64,000 nucleotides of DNA from positions 1,240,001 to 1,304,000 of the forward strand of contig JANATF010000006.1 in the NCBI GenBank assembly GCA_029449245.1, in the 5' to 3' direction. The notes below the pieces were generated by a model. It was not told the DNA's origin, did no database searches, and saw only the letters and a list, made by a program, of their open reading frames with translations. The translations under genes and the position numbers were made by a program. The stretch is from Mortierella alpina. Its lineage: Eukaryota > Mortierellomycota > Mortierellomycetes > Mortierellales > Mortierellaceae. Positions 10,611 to 22,084 of the stretch are shown here, one piece after another. Each line of letters starts with the position of its first letter. The stretch's first letter is position 1.

Positions 10611-13600
10611 ATGGCTGACATGACAGCACCCGTCGTGCTGCTCAACGACAGGGAGCAGCAGTGGCTCGATGGCGCCATCAAGGACAAGCTGCTAAGGCTC
10701 ATCGAGTTCAACGACATCCACGACATGCAGCTTGGCGTTGCCAGCGGAGGCTTTGGCATGATCCACTCTGGACGGTGGCGAGGAATGCGCGTTGCTGTCA
10801 AGGTCCTGTTCAACCCTGCAGACTTCATTCAAGAGGTACGTCCTCCTACACAGTTCAACAGGTGCACACAGCATTAATAGGCCTTTCTTTTTTTGTTTTC
10901 TCGTGAACAATGTGATGCAAGTCTTTGTAAAAGAGCAAGAGCAAGGTTAAAAAGATGTTACTTTGTGAACTGTGCGACCCTCCACAGAAGCGTGCCTGCG
11001 CTCAGCTGTGAGTGTGGGTGATCTTGAGTAACCACGCTGGAGTCTCGATTCCATCGTACTTGACATTCTTCTTGAGCCACCCTCGGCTGCAGAGTTCACA
11101 CATCAACACACAAGAGCACTGCACTTTGTGGGATATGTGGGTTCTCTTCTAGGTGCGCTCGGAACTGGACGAAAAAGGCGAAGGCGTACAGCAAGGGGGT
11201 CCAAGCTTTTATGTTTGTTTGTTCGCGTATTCACCAGCACTGCCCGTTTGCCACTAGGTTGGAATTCACAAGCTGGTGCAGGATTCAGAGAATATCGTAA
11301 AGTTCTATGGCATTACCAGGATGAAAAGCACTGGCGACTATGGCATGGTGCTCCAGTTCGCAGGCAAAGGAAGTCTTCGTGACTATCTCTCTCGACACTT
11401 CAAGGCGCTTGACTGGAGCAATAAGATGCGTCTCGCTAGGGATGTGGCAGCTGGAATCAGCTTTATTCATGAGGACAACATTTGCCACCACGATCTTCAT
11501 TCGAGAAACGTCTTAATCGACCAAAGCGGCCGTGCTCTTATCACCGACTTTGGACTCTCGCGCTATGTCAACCATGCCAACTCCAACAATGGTGTGAGGG
11601 GTGTCGTTCCTTACATTTCACCAGAGAGGCTCAGGAACGCGCCCTTTGACCACAGCTCTGATGTGTACAGTCTGGGCGTCATCATGTGGGAGCTGACCTC
11701 AGGGCATCCACCATTCGATCAGGATGGAGAGAACTTCATGTTACCCTTCCACATTATGAAGGGTAAGCGTGAACAGATTGTGCCCGGGACACCTGTTGAA
11801 TACTCGCAACTTTACCAGCAATGCTGGGATGGAGAGCCAGCCAATCGGCCTTCGCTTCCTGTCATTTTGAAGGAGCTCGACACTATGCTGCTAGGCTGCA
11901 ACGAGGAACGCGCAGAGGAAACAGGGATCTTTCAAGCACCGTCCGCGGAGGGACTTGATGGACATCGATCAATGCCGACTGTGACACACCCTGTGGTGAT
12001 GCCGACAGCGCCACTACGTAAGTCCGCCCCCATTGATGGCGGGAAACTGCAAGCGCAGGATACCAACACCGGGAAGCACTCTAGCCAGGTCACCAGTGTC
12101 TCGCCTCTTGTACCAAGGCTTCATGTATACAGACACCCATCTCCCGAGGTAGATGGGACATCTGCTGTCGACGTACAACTCTCAGAGTTGCTCGGCCCTA
12201 TGACGATCAGCCCCCCATGTATGTGTGTGTGTATATTTGTGCTGATGGAAAGAGGTACCTTCGTTGGCAAGTTGACGTGCTTCCCTCACGCTTCCTAAAT
12301 GTTGACTAAGCAGAATTTACGTATGTTGTCGCTTCCGTTTTCATAGATGCCACGGAAAGACCCACTGAGTCAAGCCATACCACATTGGTTTCGCCTTTGC
12401 GTCCAAATTGGATCAACAGTCATTCTCGCCCGCTCTCGCCCAAACCGCCCATGATGACTCCAGGTCAAAACAGCCCACGGCAACAGTTTGCAGGCTATGA
12501 TTACCCTGTGCAACCCATCCAGTCGCCTGTTCCTACATATTTACCTTCACCAGCCGTTGGACCTGTGCTGGGAAGTGGATCAGGACTGCGAAGGAGTCCA
12601 AGGAGCAAGAATAGGAGTGCGGAAATTCCAGAGATGGTCGCCGCTGAGGATCGCATCGCCGATATCCCTGAAAAAGGCAATGGCAATTCCTATAGTCCAG
12701 GAGCTCATAATGGCGCGCATCCTGTCACGCCAAGTATGCCACCTCCCCCAAGTAGCAACTCATCAGCTAGGAGCGGACTCGGTCCTGGCAACAGCGGAAG
12801 CTTTAGGAACAGCAACAGCAGCAGTATTCAGAACTGGGCGCCTCCACGGGATGGAAGAACCCGAATCAAGGACTTCTTTATGGCCTGTCGGTATGGCCAC
12901 TTGGAGGCAGTGCAATGGCATCTGGCTCATGGGGCCAATGTGATGGAGCCTTTTGACAGCATGTCAGGTCGTACACCACTACATGCCGCAGCGATGAGCG
13001 ACAGTTTTGAGGTTATGAGGCTCCTCTGTGAAGCAGCAGGTCCCCGACTCAACCTTAATGAGGTGGACGACGGCTCTCAGACACCATTGCACTTGCTGAC
13101 GCAATTCGGACGAGAAAACCCACACCAGTCGTTGGTTTATATGCTGGAGAGAGGAGCGAATCCCAATGCGCAAGACAGCGAGCGGAGGACGCCATTGATG
13201 ACCTGCTTTATCCTCAAGGACAACGCACAGCTTGTTGAGACCTTGCTCGACTATGGAGCGGATCCCAATATCCGCTGCCAAGAAAACAATGCCCTGGCGG
13301 AGGCTGCTATCAGGCTGAGATACCAGTGTGTCAAGGTCCTTCTCGAGACGGATTTGAGGTACGATACCATCTGTATTAGCAGTTTTGCATTGCCAATGCC
13401 TCTCAAATTTTTTATCTACAACAAAGACGGGTACGAAAGGAATTAACAGAGCTTTTTCGTCGTTAACTCGTTGATCCCTATCTGTTCATACAGCATGTCA
13501 GAACAGGCCTCATTGGAACATGCGATGGATGTTTGCTATCGAGTGACGGAGAGTGTGAACAGGAATCAAGTATTGAGTTTACTGGTGCGGTGGAAAATCG

Positions 13601-13728
13601 CGGAGGGTCTTCAAAAGAGACAGACGTTGGCCAAAATGATTTTGAACGGATCGCTGCAGTTAGGTGAGAGGAGGATCGACCAAAAAAAGATTGCTCACCA
13701 AGTCCTCGCGGCGGCGAACAACCATTGA
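10611..13728 (+). CDS. TKL-like protein kinase with C-terminal ankyrin repeats
   Basis: Proposed exons: 10611-10835, 11258-12218, 12347-13358 and 13494-13728 (810 aa; all joins in phase; donors GTACGT, GTATGT, GTACGA). The kinase domain spans ~25-290. It has a Gly loop GVASGGFGMIHSG, VAVK with Lys at ~63, a catalytic loop HHDLHSRNVLI near 150 with HHD instead of HRD, DFG near 172 and SPE in place of APE; key Lys/Asp/Asn/Asp residues are present, so it should be active. Residues ~290-560 form a Ser/Pro-rich linker. Residues ~570-730 hold three to four ankyrin repeats (GRTPLHAAA, SQTPLHLL, ERGANPNAQD, RRTPLMTCF, DYGADPNIR). The last exon is helical, without a known domain. The first intron (422 bp) is much longer than the others. 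It is probably a cytoplasmic signalling kinase with an ankyrin docking region; substrates are unknown. Confidence 0.87.
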
Positions 13729-13873
13729 GAATGTTTGTACACCTGCGCATATGTAGAGTTCGAAAAGATACCAATTTGTGAACCACACCCATCCATCCAA
13801 AACGAAGGCGAGGCGCGTTGATTGATATTGTTCGTTCACTTGATACAGTCTGGTGTATAGAAGAGGTACAGTA

Positions 13874-14077
13874 GGGTGCAAAACTGCTTCAATGTTTACG
13901 ACCTTGGCACATTTTTGTACAATACAAAATTACTGTTGATTCAATTCACTCCTGCTTCACGAAGGCGTTAGAGAAGGCCATAAGGAACATCGATACAAAA
14001 TTTATCGTCGCTAGCGCATCTGGTTGTGAAGCTGTCGAATATTTGCTACGGACCATCATTGAAGCAGTTTTGCACCC
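13874..14077 (+). repeat. left inverted arm of the foldback element
   Basis: 204 bp. The inner end contains TTTGCTACGGACCATC before the terminal motif, and the right arm carries this in reverse complement at 14755-14770. Weak homology runs some 20 bp further into the core (CTCA..GAAAAAAGTG). Confidence 0.75.
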
Positions 14078-14739
14078 TCATGTGAAAAAAGTGCAAAATA
14101 CAAAAACTACATGTCTATCGCCTTCGATCTTTTAGAATGCCAAAGTAATTGCTGAAGCGCTACTGTTAAAGAAAAAACAATGTCCACAAATTTGGTGATA
14201 GTTGTGGTAATAGTCACTTTCTCTACATGGAATTTGTGCGCATTTTCACTTCTTACTTGATCTACACAAGCAACAGCTATTAAAACAAGCGTTTTGAGGA
14301 GAGAAATGCTAAAACAGGGCTTTATCAATATACTCAAGAAGCTAACAGTCTATAGAAACAATAATGACAGCTGTACAGCGCATAATGTACAATCTTCACT
14401 GATTTCCTATAGGTTTCAGCAGAATTATCAGTTTTGTAATTTTCAGACATCATCTTGGGTGTAGACAGACATGACATTCTCTCTAGCATTTAACTAAACA
14501 ATACATTTATAAATGGCAGTATCAAATTGCCGTTGTCGAATGTTCTTCGCTTCCGAAGCATGCAAAGAGTGACTCTACGCATAAAATCCATGTAACTAAA
14601 TCATCCGTCATCGCACCTGTTACGATGGCCGGAGCTCCCAATTTTACAAAACATGAACACAGCGCAAATCTACATCAATAGCAGTAAGAAAGAAATAGCG
14701 GGCATCTTGGATTCCCGTCTTTCACTTTTTTTTCGTTGA

Positions 14740-14943
14740 GGGTGCAAAACTGCTTCAATGATGGTCCGTAGCAAAACCGCGGTGGCTACACAACGAAATG
14801 AGCTAGCGATGTAAAATTTCATGGTAATGCTCATCATTCATACCACAACCCTCATGGAAGACAAGGCAGGAGTTTGATCCTTCGTTATTTTTTATTTTGA
14901 AAAAATGCGCCATGGTCGCAAACATTGAAGCAGTTTTGCACCC
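14740..14943 (-). repeat. right inverted arm of the foldback element
   Basis: 204 bp, inverted copy of the left arm, strongest at both ends and clearly diverged in the middle, so the element is not a fresh duplication. Confidence 0.75.
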
Positions 14944-14999
14944 TATTGTATACTGGGTTAGTTATTGAACATATTGCAACTGGAAAGTGTTTCAGACGG

Positions 15000-15514
15000 T
15001 GTGGTGAAGTAACTCTCTCTTGTATATAAGGTGCTTGGGGAGCTCAAAGGTGTACAAGAGTTACCTCCGCACGTTTTGATACTGAGCAAGGTCGATGTTC
15101 GGGGACGAGCAACGGCGGGGGGAAAGTGTGAACAAAACATACAGGAAACTCGGGGAGCAATTGCGCATCTCGTCATAGTGTATCGATGTGTCCGAAGTTC
15201 TACCAGTGAAGGAGACCTCGGACACATAGAGAGGTGGTACAATTGATCATAATAACCAGATCAAAGGGGTCGACAACTGGGAGGGGCACAAGTTGAGGAA
15301 AAAGTAATACGATGAAGAACGCGGCACCCGTCCTTACTCTTGCTCGATCGCCTCTTCCGTGTGCGGAGCGACAAGCTATGGCAAGGCAATACCAATCCTA
15401 CTTTGGGGGTATCAGAGAAAGTGGGAAAGCAAGCGTTGTTTTCAAGGCTGTCTAAAACATGATATTCAACTGGAATGGAGGAAAAAGGGACCAAGAACAA
15501 ACCGCTTCATCACA
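15000..15514 (+). mobile_element. solo LTR, TGTGRTGAAG family, TSD ACGG
   Basis: Starts TGTGGTGAAGTAACTCTC and ends CGCTTCATCACA; flanked by ACGG at 14996-14999 and 15515-15518. Closely related to the inverted copy at 58200-58788 but ~74 bp shorter at one end. A TATATAAGG box lies near its left end. No internal coding region is attached, hence a solo LTR. The ~140 bp beyond it (15519-15656) holds an open stretch (LYSSDCGLCSCGRINELNGF) I could not identify. Confidence 0.8.
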
Positions 15515-15656
15515 ACGGAAGGCTCACCTAGGCAGCAGCCCTTGTGGGAGTCACCATGGATCCACCTGGAAGATGGTGACGGGTCTGTACTCCAGCGACT
15601 GTGGGCTGTGTTCATGTGGTCGAATAAACGAACTGAATGGCTTTATCGGCTCCTGG

Positions 15657-16647
15657 TGTGATGAAGTAACTCTAGTTCTGTAAAATAGACTATGGTCAAC
15701 TCAAGAAGGTAAGACTGCTCTGATACGAAATGACTAATGATAGAATCCCTTACGTTTGATCTTGCGATCGATCTCCGTTGGGGGCAATCGGCGGAAGCGG
15801 ACCAAATGACTTGGTTGCTCTTGAGCCTGAGAATAAAAGGAAGACTATTCAAAATATAAGTATCTAAATGATAACAGGCTTAACAAACTTAAGAGAAACC
15901 GAGCAAACACTTACTGCGAGGCTCGTTGGGGGACTCGAGTCTCACAGGGTGTCTCTCGCAAGTGCGGGACAGGGAGAGAATCTATGACTACAAGAACTAC
16001 AGAAACAACGGCACACACAGGTTAGGGGTCTGTATAGCCAAAGGGACTCCTTCTTGACTCCTGTGCCAAGGATAGTTCCAAATCCGAGGGGTACTGTTCT
16101 TGATCCTCCGAGAAGACACTCTATGTGATCATCTTCATACCTGGTTGAAGGCCTAGGGATACGGGCCTTGATGGTTCAGGATTTGTAGGAGGGTAGGGGG
16201 ACGGTGGAGTGTCTCGGGACGGATTGATGTAAAGGACAGGGGTTGGCTAAAGCACTATTTTCGTCTCTGCTCTCACTCAAACGCTTATACCATGTGCGGA
16301 GCGTCAAGTTGTGGCAGACACCAATCCTACTTTGGGATGTCAGAGGGGTGAGGATGTGCGTAGGAACGTAGTTCTAAACTGTGCATCGATGTAAGGAAAA
16401 CTTTGGGGGGGAAACAGACCAGGAACCTAAGTCCGAGTCTGGGTCTTCTTTTATGGGTTATAAATTTAGGGTGGCATGCTGAAGCTATATAAAATTGATG
16501 TGTTCATAGGTCTATACTGAATAGAGAGGGTGGCAGGATTTTGATATTATAGAGGGAGGGCGGGTGAACGATTGCCGGATCCTAGTGTCGCAGTGTTCCT
16601 GACTATTTCCCTGCTCTTTGGGGCGGATCCAGCTCTGCTTCATCACA
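15657..16647 (+). mobile_element. LTR of the TGTGRTGAAG family (no TSD found)
   Basis: Starts TGTGATGAAGTAACTCTAG and ends TGCTTCATCACA, so its ends are perfect 10-bp inverted repeats. Its interior matches the 59535-60544 copy in the same orientation (shared CTTACGTTTGATC, GGGACTCG, CACAGGGTGTCTC). The flanks CTGG and CGAT are not duplications. It may be one end of a rearranged element. Confidence 0.7.
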
Positions 16648-16746
16648 CGATCGCAGTGCCTCTTTTACAGGGTCATCACCCTGAGAAAGCAGCTCCAACG
16701 GGTATCCCCATTTTTCTTTATATGTGTTATTCCGCTTCCTGCATCT

Positions 16747-16747
<1 letters not shown>

Positions 16748-16781
<34 letters not shown>

Positions 16782-16960
16782 CATTGGGTGTCTCCTTTTT
16801 TTTTCTGGTGTTATCCCTCTCCTTTTTTTTCATTTGGTCTCACCCTTTTTTTTCTGGTGTCATCCCTTTTTTTCTGGTGTGATCCCCTTTTCTTTTTTTT
16901 TTTTCTTTTTCTTTCAACATCACTTCCCTTTTCCTTCTTTTTTTTTCTTTATCCTTCACA
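16748..16960. repeat. 34-nt T homopolymer and T-rich tandem array
   Basis: A run of 34 T (16748-16781) is followed by imperfect units of the form TTTTTTTTCTGGTGTNATCCC. The array lies just 3' (on the minus strand) of the integrase end of element F. Apparent Lys-rich or Phe-rich reading frames here are artefacts. Confidence 0.85.
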
Positions 16961-16992
16961 TCATGTTCCCCACAATGCCTCTACTTTTGATA

Positions 16993-19470
16993 TCAGGTTC
17001 TCTTGACTCGTGCTGTCTTGTTGGCTCGATAAGGCTTGAGGTTCGTATGGTTGACAGGGCGTCCTTGCTTGTATGGCATGCGGTGCAGTCCACATCGTTG
17101 GTTCAAGACGTATGCTCCTCCGGCTCTCTTTTCACTGATATGGTACGGTCCGTTCCATTTTGGCAGTAGCTTGCCAGATCGTCGGTTGTCGAGGTCAGCT
17201 CGATACACAAGGACCGGCTGTCCAATGTGATACTCTCGTGGAGGCAAGAGCGTCGAACGTTTGTGCTTGTCCTCATGTGCGTCCAGAATTCTTTGGACCG
17301 CAGTTTCCCGGATATTAGCCAGCATCCCTCGTCGGTAGTCGTTGAGAGTATCCAGATCTTCCTCGTCCTCAACGGAGGTGTTATACTTGTTATCAAATTT
17401 GGTGCGAGCAGGCTGTCCATACAGGATCTCGAAGGGTGAGTATCCTTGATCGTCCTTTTCCATCGTGTTCCATGTCCACGCCGCTCTCTCGATCATCTGC
17501 CTCCATTCTTGAGGTGGTAGTCCTTCTTCGGCCAAACACTTCCTTATTTGTTGACTCATAAAACCGTTGTACCGCTCCCACTTTCCCGTTTGTTTGTGGG
17601 TGATAGGCCGCGGCAGTGGTTAGCTTGATCCCTTGCTCGTCACATTCCACCTTGAATCCGCCTTGAGCAAGAGAAGAACCGTTATCGGTAATGATGACCT
17701 GCGGATATCCATAACGACGAAACCAACAACGCTGTACTTCTTTCCTGATCGTATGACCTTGTATATTGCTCACAGGTATGGATTCCACCCAACCTGAGGT
17801 GTAATCAATCAAGTTGAGAACGTACGTATTTCCATATGAGAGTGGAAGGGGCCCAACCAGATCCATGCCAGTAACGATGAAGATCGAGGGCGGTGGCGGA
17901 ATGCGATGATGACGATAACGGGTCGAGTCGCGCTTTTGGAAACGTTGACAGGCATCGCATGTCTGTACAGCCTGCTTGATATCCTGGAATTGTCCGGGCC
18001 GGGCCAAAAGTAGCTAATGGAAGCCCATCTGAAGGTGCCTGTGACTCCAAGGTGACCATTAGTACTGGATCCATGAAGTGTGTCGATGATGTTCTGTCGC
18101 TCAGGCGGAGGAACATACATGGGAGGAGAGGCGCCGACGGTTCGTTGCATGAGCCTGCCGTTCAAGATGAAGTACTTGAGCGATCTGATCCTGATATCGC
18201 GGATCCGAGTCGGTGATAGGTGAGTTAGAGGTTGTCCTTGGAGCCATGCAGCGATGGAGGCAAAAGGTTCCTCGTCAATCTCGATCATCGCCACCAATCT
18301 CAAACCGCCCATATCGTCTATCTCGTCTTCCAAACCATAGGTGGGGATGACTCCATCTCCAGGTACGCGGGACAATGGGTCCGTCATATCCTTGCCAGGC
18401 CGATGATGGATGTCGATCTTGAATCGTGCAACGTAAAGGGTCCAGCGGGTCAACCTGGCGTTTTGAAACTGCAGATTGTGCAGATACAATAAGGCTCTAT
18501 GGTCCAGAAACGCGTGGATGGTCTTGTCCAGGAGTAGGTGCTCGTTTTTCTTTAAAGCGTATACAAAGCCTAGTAACTCCCGTTCTGTTGCAAAGTATCG
18601 CATCGTGGCGCGACCTTCATCTTTTCTCTCGTCAAGTTTTGAGTAGCAGTGAGGAAGGCTTCACGATATTCCTCGTCGGCGCTGGATTCACTGTCATCGT
18701 CGGTCGAGGAGGCTGAGTCGCTGATGGGTAGATCGTCTTCAGTATCGTCGTCGGAGTCTTCACTGTCCTCAAAGAGTCCTTTGTAGCCCTTCTTGACGTC
18801 TGACTGTAAGTGTGGCTCTCCTTCGGTCTCCTCGATGATCATCGGTGAATGGCCTTTACCTCCATCGATCTCAATGACTCGTGCTCCGATTTTCATCTGA
18901 TACATTCCCTTGTTCCAGTAGGTTACGCATTGTGTCATCTCCATAAATCCTCGTCCAAGCAGGAGCTCACACGGTGCATTGTTGATTATAAGGCACCCGA
19001 TCACCACCGTCTGTCCAGCGATGTCCAGCGGGATAAGACTTGCCTCTCCAACAGCTGACAATAACCCTCCCAAGGATCGCATCGTGATACGAAACACGTT
19101 AGAGATGGTAGTAATGTTGGCTTTCTTGAGGAACTCAGGAGTGCAGACATTGACGCAGGATCCACCATCCAAGTATGGCTTCACGGGATAACCATTCACG
19201 GTGGCCAAGAAATGGTGGGTGGTGTTCTTGGTAATATCCGAACGGGAGAGGAAGGCATGTATTTCGGGGCTCTGACTGTCCACTCCTAAGCCTGGGTACT
19301 TAGCTAGCAGGACATCTTGCTCGCGTGAAGGAAGCGCTTTGAGGGAATCTCCGAGTACTCGTCTTAGGGCTGGGGATAAAGCCAATAGCTGAGATAGGCT
19401 TAGTCCTGTAAACTCGACGTCTCGGGTGAACTGTAGGATGTTGAAGGGGCTGTCCTTCCATGTGAGTCGT
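16993..19470 (-). pseudogene. element F: decayed Ty3/gypsy polyprotein lacking gag and RT
   Basis: Read 5'->3' on the minus strand. A retropepsin-like domain comes first (KPYLDGGSCVNV, ~19190-19150), with an acidic tail to ~18610. It is followed, after a frame change at ~18600, by the end of a Ty3-type RNase H (MRYFATERELLGFVYALKK). Next comes the integrase zinc finger (GHLGVT, CDACQRF) and core (MDLVGPLPLSYG, IITDNGSS, YHPQTNGK), then a GPY/F-like tail (LPKWNGPYHISEKRAGGAYVLN). The whole RT is missing between protease and RNase H, and gag is missing at the 5' side. Frame breaks at ~18600, ~18000 and ~17583 confirm decay. The body starts right beside an LTR copy (19506-20147), indicating an internally deleted derivative. 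Confidence 0.8.
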
Positions 19471-19505
19471 ATCTAGCGATTCGAACCGGCGTCCGGCGCG
19501 CCCGG

Positions 19506-20147
19506 TGTGACGAAGAGATTGGGGATCCGCCCAAAGTAGCAGGGAAATAGTACAGGACCACTGCGAAGCTAGGATCCCTTCTCTCATCTGCCCTACCTCA
19601 GTAATATCAAGATTTCATTTCCCTCCCTAAAATCAACATCAGTACCCCCCTTATAGCCACCACAGTTTTCATAGTTTCAGTGTAACACTCCAAGTTTATA
19701 TATCTTATAAAAGAAGCCCCAGCCTTGGACTTTGGTTCGGGGTCTGTTTCCTTCCCCAAAATCGTATCATATACACTGAATTGTAAGAACATCGTTCCCA
19801 CACTCATTCTCACCTCACTGACAACCATTGCGGTTAGTTACTCTGCCACAGCTCTCCCACACATATATACCGCGGCCACAGCAAGAGCAGAGACGAGACA
19901 GGTGTGTCTTTCGACCTCCGTCCCCTACAGTTCTCATCGTCCCCTCTCGAACACAACTACAGTCCCGTTCCCTCCCCTGCCGTATCAAGCATCCGACACC
20001 ACAGAGGCCCGCAGCTCCCCGGCCTCTTGTCAGGTACGATAATGGACCACTAGCGATGTGAGAGGAGGACCAAGAACAGCACCCCTCGGCGTATTATTGC
20101 AGCTTGTACGGGAGTCCCGACGGAGTCCCAAGGTCTATTCAGGTCCC
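19506..20147 (-). mobile_element. truncated LTR of the TGTGRTGAAG family
   Basis: Starts TGTGACGAAGAGATTGGGG, the reverse complement of the end of the 59535-60544 LTR, and runs colinear with it in reverse for ~640 bp. It stops abruptly at 20147 where the 100-bp LTR of element A begins. Orientation agrees with element F, so it may be its 5' LTR. Confidence 0.75.
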
Positions 20148-20247
20148 TGTAGTAGGGGTCAGGTCAAGTAGGTGGAAAAGGAATGTATTTACAGGTATCG
20201 TACTACTCTACTCTATATAGTCGTTGTGACTGGACACTACTGTTACA
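20148..20247 (-). repeat. 3' LTR of element A (100 bp)
   Basis: On the plus strand it runs TGTAGTAGGGG...ACTGTTACA; in coding orientation TGTAACAG...CTACTACA with a TATATAG box. A purine-rich tract (AAAAGGGGAAGG in coding sense) precedes it as the polypurine tract. Very short for an LTR. Confidence 0.9.
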
Positions 20248-20257
20248 CCTTCCCCTT

Positions 20258-21600
20258 TTAAAAATGGATCCCATGTGCTGTTTTAAATTCTTCAACCAAC
20301 TCGAGGCAATGAGAGAGGTTGCCGAGTGGTTCCCAGGTGGCGGAGCTGCGAGGGTAACCCTTCCAAAGGATGAGGAACTGGTGTTGACGGCGGTAGCGTC
20401 TGTACTCAAGGATGCCTTCAGCCTCGTACTCCTCTTCGCCGTCAATGATTTCTGGTGGAGGCCTGGCGGGTGCTCGTGGTCCAAGGGCTTCTGGTGAAGG
20501 CTTATAATCTTGGAAGCGGTCCACGTGGAACACATCGTGAATCTTCATGGTCGGCGGTAGCTCAACACGAAATGAGACCGGCGAGTGTTGCTCCAACAGC
20601 GTATAGGGTCCGATGAAACGAGGTTGCAATTTGCGTGAGGGCTGGTTTTGGTCAGCGGCGACTGTGATATGGTCCGTGTTCAGTAACACCTGATCTCCAA
20701 CCTTGAACGTGTGGTCTCGGCGTCGTGTGTCCGCGTTCTTGGCCTGTCGTTCCTGTGCCAATGCTATGGCCTCCTTTGCAATGGTCAAGGAAGTGTGCTG
20801 GTTGGTCACGAACGTTTCTACCGTGGGGATGAGTGTGCTCGGGGGCAGGAGCAGCGCGGCTGGTACACGTGGATGGAAGCCGGCGTTCAGAAAGAATGGG
20901 GAGAATCCTGTGGTGGCATTGGTGGCGTTGTTATAAGCGAACTCTGCGGCAGTCAAGAGTAGGTCCCAGTTCGTCTGTTGTTGGTCCACGAACGCCCTCA
21001 GCATGATCTCCAGCGTCTGATTGGCTCTTTCCGTCTGGCCGTCCGTCTGTGGGTGGAATGCAGTTGACATGGCGAGCTTGACATCCATGAGGCGATGAAG
21101 TTCTTTCCAGAAGTGGCTGGTGAACTTGGTGTCGCGGTCCGAGACTATGGTGGTGGGCATTCCATGCAGCCGAAAAATGTTGTCAAAGAAGATCCGGGCG
21201 ACGTCAGGGGCAGTGTCGGTCGTCTTACTGGCCACGAAGTGGACTTGCTTTGACAGCTTGTCCACAAAGACTGTGATGGCGTCAAATCCTCGCGGCGTCT
21301 TAGGCAGCTGAACGATGAAGTCCATGGTCACTGTGTCCCAGCGCTGATCCGGTATATCAAGGGACTGGAGAAGTCCTGCTGGTCTTTGACGACTGGGCTT
21401 GTTGCGTTGGCAACTTTCGCAAGTCTCCACGTACGTCCTCGTGTCCCGTGCGATTCTTGGCCAGTACGCTGCTCGTCTGAGTTGCTCATACGTCTTGTCG
21501 AATCCCAAATGACCTGCTATTGCTGAGTCATGAGCATCATGTAAGAGAGAGAGACGAATGTCAGACTTCTGAGGAATGCAGACAAGGTTTGTGTCATGTC
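20258..21600 (-). pseudogene. element A pol, C-terminal part: integrase and chromodomain
   Basis: Continues pol after the solo LTR. It carries the integrase zinc finger (HDSAIAGHLGFDKTYEQL, CESCQRNK), DDE core (TMDFIVQLP, VSDRDTKF, HPQTDGQTERANQ) and GPY/F module (RFIGPYTLLEQHSPVSFRVELP). It ends with a chromodomain (YEAEGILEYRRYRRQ.QFLILWKGYP..SATWEP). The chromodomain probably steers integration to particular chromatin. The frame is intact except for its separation from the upstream part. Confidence 0.9.
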
Positions 21601-22084
21601 TGTGCAATATTCACCAGAGTCCAGTAGTAAGTACACAGAGATACGAACGCGTCTACTATCGTAGACTCCTTAACAAAGACCAACGAGTCCAATCAAAACA
21701 GTGAAAGTGCTTGCCTAGAAGATACAAAATGTCATATCTAGAAGCTTGGCTCCAGGTACCAATCATGGACCTTCGCCAGCACGAACTACATGAACCAGAA
21801 AGATGTTCCTGGTCCGGATCAGTCATCCGGTACCCATGCTATGTAGTATTGGCGTAACGTCTAATGAATTAGGATCATGGCCAATCATTCAGAAGCTAGG
21901 ACACGCGCCAGGCTATAGCCTTCCGCTATCCATCTCTTGGCAATGACTCCTTCACCTATCTATTTACCCAACATTACATCTCTGTAGTAACAATAAACAT
22001 GTATAAATACCGGTGTGTGGTCAGTGTGGACCGACATCTTTTTCTCACTTACTTTCCTACCATAAAACTTGCCTACACGTTTCA
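21601..22084. mobile_element. 484-bp solo LTR in element A pol, TSD ATGTC
   Basis: Starts TGTGCAATATTC and ends ACACGTTTCA; flanked by ATGTC at 21596-21600 and 22085-22089. Element B reads straight across this site without it. It contains a TATAAATA box near 22013. The insertion places a stop codon immediately after pol residues VERH. No internal copy of this family is in the window. Confidence 0.88.

Larger units (their letters stand above)
13874..14943. mobile_element. foldback-like DNA element with long inverted arms and TA flanks
   Basis: Arms at 13874-14077 and 14740-14943 (204 bp each) are inverted, diverged copies. Each arm starts and ends with the same 21-bp inverted motif GGGTGCAAAACTGCTTCAATG. 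The outer ends are flanked by TA on both sides (13872-13873, 14944-14945), the duplication expected of Tc1/mariner-type elements. The ~660-bp AT-rich core has no recognisable transposase, so the element is non-autonomous. An alternative is two separate ~204-bp MITEs in opposite orientation. Confidence 0.7.

Noticed and set aside
13929-14739. Hidden transposase in the foldback core
   Set aside because: Short open stretches only, no catalytic motif, strong AT bias.
16748-16781. T34 as the poly(A) tail of a minus-strand LINE
   Set aside because: No LINE coding sequence or target duplication beside it; it grades into a T-rich tandem array.
16603-16833. Lys-rich minus-strand ORF and Phe-rich plus-strand ORFs
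   Set aside because: Produced by the T homopolymer and T-rich array.
19478-19487. GATTCGAACC as part of a tRNA gene or a primer-binding site
   Set aside because: T-arm-like, but no acceptor stem, anticodon arm or CCA-adjacent layout fits on either strand.
15657-20147. 15657-16647 and 19506-20147 as the two LTRs of element F
   Set aside because: They are in opposite orientation, whereas LTRs of one element must be direct repeats; no TSD is shared.
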